Shown here: piece after piece, positions 61,741 through 64,000 of the stretch
Position numbering within the stretch: position 1 is the stretch's first letter
Layout: each line of letters starts with the position of its first letter
Assembly (NCBI RefSeq): GCF_900188445.1
Contig: NZ_FZOR01000031.1
Location: forward strand, 36,690 to 100,689
Length of the DNA stretch: 64,000 nt
Source: Actinomadura meyerae
GTDB lineage: Bacteria; Actinomycetota; Actinomycetes; Streptosporangiales; Streptosporangiaceae
Direction of reading: 5' to 3'
Made by a program: the position numbers and the translations under genes
The notes under the pieces: model-generated
The model's input: the letters and a program-made list of their open reading frames with translations, nothing else
Told to the model about the DNA's origin: nothing
Databases searched by the model: none

Positions 61741-62592
61741 ATGGACGATGATGGACGGATGCTCGCCGATGTCGTCGCTTGCCTGGTGTGCCCCGTGTGC
61801 GGAGCCGGCCTCGAACTGGCCGACCGCGGACTCGGGTGCCCCGGCGGGCATGCCTTCGACATCGCGCGCCAGGGGTACGCGAACCTGCTTCCAGGGAACG
61901 CCCGTCCGGGCACGGCCGACACCCCGGAGATGGTCCGCGCGCGCGACGGGTTCCTGAAGGCGGGTCATTTCGCCGAACCCGCCGACCGCCTGGCGCTGGC
62001 GGTGTCCCGCGCCGCTCCGTCCCTCGTCCTGGACGCGGGCGCCGGCACCGGGTACTACCTGGGCCGCATCCTCGACCGGGCGCCCGGCGCGGTCGGGCTC
62101 GCACTGGACATCTCCAAGCACGCGGCCAGGCGCGCCGCCAAAGCCCACCCCCGCGCGGGCGCCGTCGTCGCCGACCTGTGGCGCCCCCTCCCGGTACGCG
62201 ACGGCGCGGCCGACGTCGTGGTCAACGTCTTCGCACCGCGCAACGCGGCCGAGTTCCACCGGGTGCTGCGCGACGACGGGCTGCTGTTCACCGTGACCCC
62301 GTCACCGCGGCACCTCGCCACCCTGGTGGAGCCGCTGGGGCTCCTCACGATCGACAAGCGCAAGACCGAGCGGATGGACGCGGCCCTCGCGGGCTACTTC
62401 AAGTTCGACTCGCGCCGGGAGATCGAGACCGAGGCCGTGCTGACGCACGACGAGGTCACCACGCTGGTAGGGATGGGGCCGAGTGCGCACCACGTCCCGG
62501 CGGACCTGCTCCGCGAGCGGCTGCGTCCGCTACCGGACCCGCTGACCGCTTCGCTGTCCTTCGTCCTGTCGACGTACAGGCGGCTCGTTTAG
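61741..62592 (+). CDS. 23S rRNA (guanine-N1)-methyltransferase-like protein (RlmA family)
   Basis: A 283-residue protein. The N-terminal Cys4 zinc ribbon (CLVCPVCGAGLELADRGLGC, with CPGGHAFD) and the Rossmann motif LVLDAGAGTGYYLGRIL match the RlmA/TlrB/MyrA group that methylates G745/G748 of 23S rRNA. VNVFAPRNAAEFHRVL is motif-IV-like. Homologues give macrolide (tylosin, mycinamicin) resistance in producers or housekeeping modification otherwise. ATG 61741 is 50 bp after trxA; ATG 61759 is a shorter alternative. Its 3' end overlaps the convergent Acg-like gene by 63 bp. Confidence 0.85.
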   Translation: MDDDGRMLADVVACLVCPVCGAGLELADRGLGCPGGHAFDIARQGYANLLPGNARPGTADTPEMVRARDGFLKAGHFAEPADRLALAVSRAAPSLVLDAGAGTGYYLGRILDRAPGAVGLALDISKHAARRAAKAHPRAGAVVADLWRPLPVRDGAADVVVNVFAPRNAAEFHRVLRDDGLLFTVTPSPRHLATLVEPLGLLTIDKRKTERMDAALAGYFKFDSRREIETEAVLTHDEVTTLVGMGPSAHHVPADLLRERLRPLPDPLTASLSFVLSTYRRLV

Positions 62593-63297
62593 ACGGGCGT
62601 CCGGGCTCTGCGTGAGTTCGAGCAGTACCTGGGGCACCTCGCCGGGCTCCGTCACGTCCTGGGCCTCGGCACCGGCCGTGTCGACGGCCGCGTACACGAA
62701 CGAGACGGAGACGGACCGGACCGCGCCGCTCAGCAGCAGCCGCTGGAGCGCCTGGCCGGCGCGGAGCCACGCGGGCGGCGAGTCGCCGCGGGTGGTGAGG
62801 ACGGCGCGCCGGCTTCGCGCCTCCGGAACATCGGGGAGCGGACGGAGCCCCGCTCCCTCCAGCCGCGCCGCCTCGCCCAACTCGTTGACGAGGGGGACCG
62901 GCGGCCGGAACCCCGATGCGGGACGGTGCCCCGGGAGAGACTTCAACGTCGCCGCGTACAGGAGACGTTCTGCGCGGGTCACCCGGTGCCGTCCGGCCAA
63001 GCGCACCGTCGCGAGGACGTAGGGCCGCTCCGGGTCGGGCAGGAGCCGCACCACGGCCGCGTGCCCGAGCTGGGCCGCGGCGAGGCGCAGGTTGACGAGC
63101 GCGGCGCCGCTGCTGAGATGGAGGCCGCGTCCCGCGGGGTCGTGCGTCGACCTGAACCGCTCCGGGTCGGCGTGCAGCTCGATCGATCCCGGGACGACCC
63201 TGAACCGCCAGGCGTGCACGTCATGGACGGTCGGCCCCATCGTCGCGGCGACCACGAGGCGTTCCGCGGAAGAGCGGATGGCGACGGGCACATTCAC
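62530..63297 (-). CDS. Acg-like nitroreductase-family protein, short
   Basis: A 255-residue protein. TMGPTVHDVHAWRFRVVPGS, then IELHADPERFRSTHDPAGRG and LHLSSGAALVNLRLAAAQLG match the N-terminal half of mycobacterial Acg/Rv3131-type FMN-binding nitroreductase-like proteins. RGDSPPAWLRAGQALQRLLL corresponds to the C-terminal half, but the ~70-residue segment normally between them is missing. Acg proteins are dormancy-linked (DosR) in mycobacteria and probably sequester flavin. GTG 63297 follows AGGAGG. The last ~20 codons overlap the RNA-methyltransferase gene on the other strand. Confidence 0.75.
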   Translation of the reverse strand: MNVPVAIRSSAERLVVAATMGPTVHDVHAWRFRVVPGSIELHADPERFRSTHDPAGRGLHLSSGAALVNLRLAAAQLGHAAVVRLLPDPERPYVLATVRLAGRHRVTRAERLLYAATLKSLPGHRPASGFRPPVPLVNELGEAARLEGAGLRPLPDVPEARSRRAVLTTRGDSPPAWLRAGQALQRLLLSGAVRSVSVSFVYAAVDTAGAEAQDVTEPGEVPQVLLELTQSPDARLNEPPVRRQDEGQRSGQRVR

Positions 63298-63495
63298 GAG
63301 GTGATCCTCCTGACCTCGGCGGACTGGACGTGCCGGGAGCCGCTGCCCGCCTCCGGCCGCGTTGCGCGGCGGGACGGGCCGTCCGCGCACGCTACCCCAC
63401 TGTGACCCGGCGCACGTAGTGCGTGAAATACGAGGTCACGGAGGGCGAAGGTGTGCGCGGGTGACAAGGGGGAGGAGAAGCGCCCGCTCCCCGGT

Positions 63496-63524
63496 TTGAC
63501 GGTGCTCGCGGGTACCCATAATGT
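63496..63524 (+). promoter_or_regulatory. rrn promoter 1
   Basis: TTGACG (63496-63501), a 17-bp spacer and TAATGT (63519-63524): a near-consensus sigma-70-type promoter facing the rRNA operon. A 23-bp repeat starts 20 nt downstream. Confidence 0.7.
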
Positions 63525-63543
63525 TCCCCGTGCCCCGAGAGAC

Positions 63544-63762
63544 GCGGGACGCCGGAAGGCGGCCGGTCTCGGGTGACCACCAGGGAATATCTCCGGCCGC
63601 AGGCCGGGTTGTCCCGGGGTGGGAGCCCGGTTGGGATGCGGGACGCCGGAAGGCGGCCGGCCCAGGGGGACGGGACCTCCAAAAATCGGATCGAGCGGCG
63701 CTCGGGCTGATGTAGGATGGTGAAAAGCCCAAGAGGGATGCAGGACGCCGCGAGGTGGCCGG
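63544..63762. repeat. three copies of a 23-bp leader repeat
   Basis: Copies at 63544-63566 and 63638-63660 are identical (GCGGGACGCCGGAAGGCGGC then CGG). The third, 63740-63762, differs at four positions. Two of the three begin 20-22 nt after a promoter -10 box, so they lie at the 5' ends of the transcripts. Confidence 0.85.
63691..63718 (+). promoter_or_regulatory. rrn promoter 2
   Basis: TCGAGC (63691-63696), a 16-bp spacer and TAGGAT (63713-63718), the preferred actinobacterial -10. The third leader repeat starts 22 nt downstream. Confidence 0.55.
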
Positions 63763-63877
63763 CCCGCAGGGCATCTCCTACGGAACGATCGTCGCCAGGT
63801 TCACTGCCTGGGGGTGTGTCGTCGCCGCAGGGGACTGGGAAGCCTCCGACCGTCAAAAAGATCTTCACCGATCGGCT

Positions 63878-63905
63878 TGACAACGGGAGCGGACCAGGTA
63901 AGTTA
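63878..63905 (+). promoter_or_regulatory. rrn promoter 3 (proximal)
   Basis: A perfect -35 TTGACA (63878-63883), 16-bp spacer, TAAGTT (63900-63905). The best -35 box of the three and the closest to the 16S gene. Confidence 0.7.
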
Positions 63906-64000
63906 GAAGGGTTGCCCCGGAGCCGGGGTCCGCGAGAGCGGGGTTCGGCGCGGTGGGTGTCCGTTTCTTGAGAACTCAACAGCGTGTTAAAAGCCAGTGC

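Larger units (their letters stand above)
63525..64000 (+). other. rRNA operon leader (16S gene begins beyond the window)
   Basis: The last bases contain TTGAGAACTCAA (63968-63979) followed by CAGCGTGTTAAAAGCCAG, the conserved leader found just before 16S rRNA in many actinobacteria. With three tandem promoters upstream, the 703 bp from 63298 to the window end is the rrn promoter and leader region. No protein gene is credible here. Confidence 0.8.

Noticed and set aside
63392..63979. A 195-codon open frame on the - strand in the rrn leader
   Set aside because: It crosses three rRNA promoters and the leader repeats; no domain or RBS.
63968..64000. Start of the 16S rRNA gene inside the window
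   Set aside because: Only the leader sequence is visible; the mature 16S 5' end lies beyond position 64000.

Overview
The window is high-GC actinomycete chromosome, with a coding third position that is almost always G or C, many GTG and TTG starts, F420-type luciferase-like oxidoreductases and a PIG-L deacetylase of the mycothiol type. The gene complement, including an OsaABC-type osmostress cluster, a DUF5753 regulator and a class II DAHP synthase, suggests a filamentous actinobacterium. A Thermomonosporaceae (Actinomadura-like) origin is my inference and is not proven. The segment ends in an rRNA operon leader just before the 16S gene. I see no tRNA genes, insertion sequences, prophage or CRISPR arrays.

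Layout. 1-6.1 kb: an XRE/DUF5753 regulator cut by the window edge, a short HPF/RaiA-type ribosome-associated protein, and an ABC exporter operon (ATPase plus two permeases) divergent from a histidine kinase/LuxR response-regulator pair. 6.1-10.8 kb: an F420 oxidoreductase divergent from a TetR protein with a Cys-rich tail, a small DUF6504-like gene under a clear LexA/SOS box, a MazG-like double-domain protein, an unknown protein with a Cys-rich core (paralogue A), and an APH-like kinase. 10.9-17.2 kb: gltA, a TenA-like protein, a Ser/Thr kinase, an aldo-keto reductase, a three-module HTH-like protein and an unknown membrane protein. 17.2-22.6 kb: a decaying ABC/two-component locus whose FtsX permease has an in-frame stop and whose histidine kinase has two frameshifts. 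22.7-26.8 kb: paralogue B, AraC, a cupin dioxygenase, a class II glutamine amidotransferase and a small HTH protein. 26.9-34 kb: DUF2786, an acyl-CoA ligase, an AlkZ-like glycosylase, an unknown Pro/Tyr-rich protein and a secreted RlpA-like protein. 34-39.4 kb: lipid and CoA metabolism genes with a TetR regulator. 39.6-44.5 kb: a TROVE-like/vWA gene coupled to an ARPP-2-like gene, a PIG-L deacetylase, a second glutamine amidotransferase with an 18-bp tandem repeat at its 3' end, and a HAD of the RNA-repair type. 44.6-50.2 kb: a methyltransferase, SDR, NUDIX, AraC, a mycothiol-dependent-isomerase-like protein and gltX. 50.3-58.6 kb: osaB, osaA (seven HAMP-like units), osaC, a STAS anti-anti-sigma factor and an RsbW-like kinase. 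58.7-64 kb: class II DAHP synthase, a group 2 sigma factor, thioredoxin, an rRNA-methyltransferase-like gene, a short Acg-like protein and the rrn promoter/leader region.

Working together. The Osa/STAS/RsbW block reads as one osmotic and general stress partner-switching module. The 39.6-42.1 kb pair looks like a compact RNA-binding or RNA-quality-control cassette and is the best candidate for a poorly described system. The two Cys-rich paralogues, 13 kb apart, share an almost identical element at the same distance upstream, which suggests a common regulator. Several genes carry a TANNNT box 6-9 nt before the start codon, consistent with leaderless transcription.
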